This document shows positions 5,509 through 5,550 of a stretch of 5,550 nt of DNA, piece after piece (within the stretch, counting starts at the first letter, position 1; each line of letters starts with the position of its first letter). The stretch comes from Natrialbaceae archaeon (GTDB lineage: Archaea; Halobacteriota; Halobacteria; Halobacteriales; Natrialbaceae): NCBI GenBank assembly GCA_003552325.1, contig PUKM01000284.1, positions 1 to 5,550 on the forward strand, read 5' to 3'. Made by a program: the position numbers and the translations under genes. Below the pieces are notes generated by a model. It was not told where the DNA came from. It ran no database searches and saw only the letters and a program-made list of their open reading frames with translations.

Positions 5509-5550
5509 TCACTCGAGTGGAGCAGTGTCGTGGTTGCGGTCCTCGGCCCG
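5509..5550 (-). CDS. Possible C-terminal end of an upstream gene, partial
   Basis: A minus-strand frame enters from the right edge and ends in TGA at 5509-5511. The 13 visible residues read RAEDRNHDTAPLE, whose acidic composition and CTC GAG codons fit a haloarchaeal protein end. It would stop 48 bases before the dphB start, on the same strand. Too little is visible to identify it, and it may be a chance frame. Confidence 0.3.
   Translation of the reverse strand, partial: RAEDRNHDTAPLE

Noticed and set aside
5517..5550. Plus-strand GTG frame beginning V-EQCRGCG at the right edge, CxxC zinc-finger-like
   Set aside because: Only 11 codons are visible, with no promoter or ribosome binding site, and it overlaps a more halophile-like minus-strand gene end.
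1..5550. Many CTCGAG copies across the window as a repeat family or methylation signal
   Set aside because: They mostly fall in frame as Leu-Glu codons within genes and reflect haloarchaeal codon and amino acid use.

Overview
The window reads as chromosomal DNA from a haloarchaeon, possibly of the Natrialba/Haloterrigena/Natrinema type. The reasons are high GC, acidic proteins rich in Asp and Glu, very frequent CTCGAG (Leu-Glu codons), archaeal TATA-type promoters with leaderless or nearly leaderless starts, and an archaeal diphthine synthase next to a bacterial-type PTS pair, a combination typical of Halobacteria. No tRNA, rRNA, CRISPR array, insertion sequence or attachment site was seen.

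Layout. Positions 1-1332 hold a two-gene minus-strand unit. A RecA-like-fold protein lacking a classical Walker A motif (similar to the haloarchaeal DUF7504 group) is followed after 13 bases by an unrecognised protein that runs off the left edge. Positions 1333-1462 are a compact divergent promoter region with back-to-back TATA boxes and a near-palindrome between them. On the plus strand follow leuB (3-isopropylmalate dehydrogenase, 1463-2443), a possible 29-codon leader ORF (2521-2610), ptsH (HPr, 2610-2876) and ptsI (Enzyme I, 2881-4608). ptsI converges on dphB (diphthine synthase, 4648-5460, minus), which has its own leaderless-type promoter. At the right edge a minus-strand frame may be the last 13 codons of another gene.

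How they work together. PtsI takes phosphate from phosphoenolpyruvate onto His193 and passes it to His14 of HPr, which would feed sugar-specific EII components or a DhaM-type dihydroxyacetone kinase subunit. None of these acceptors lies in the window, so the pair acts as a stand-alone general PTS module. LeuB serves leucine synthesis and lies here without leuC or leuD. DphB modifies a histidine of elongation factor 2 and is functionally unrelated. The least explained parts are the two unknown proteins on the left and the small ORF whose stop codon overlaps the ptsH start.
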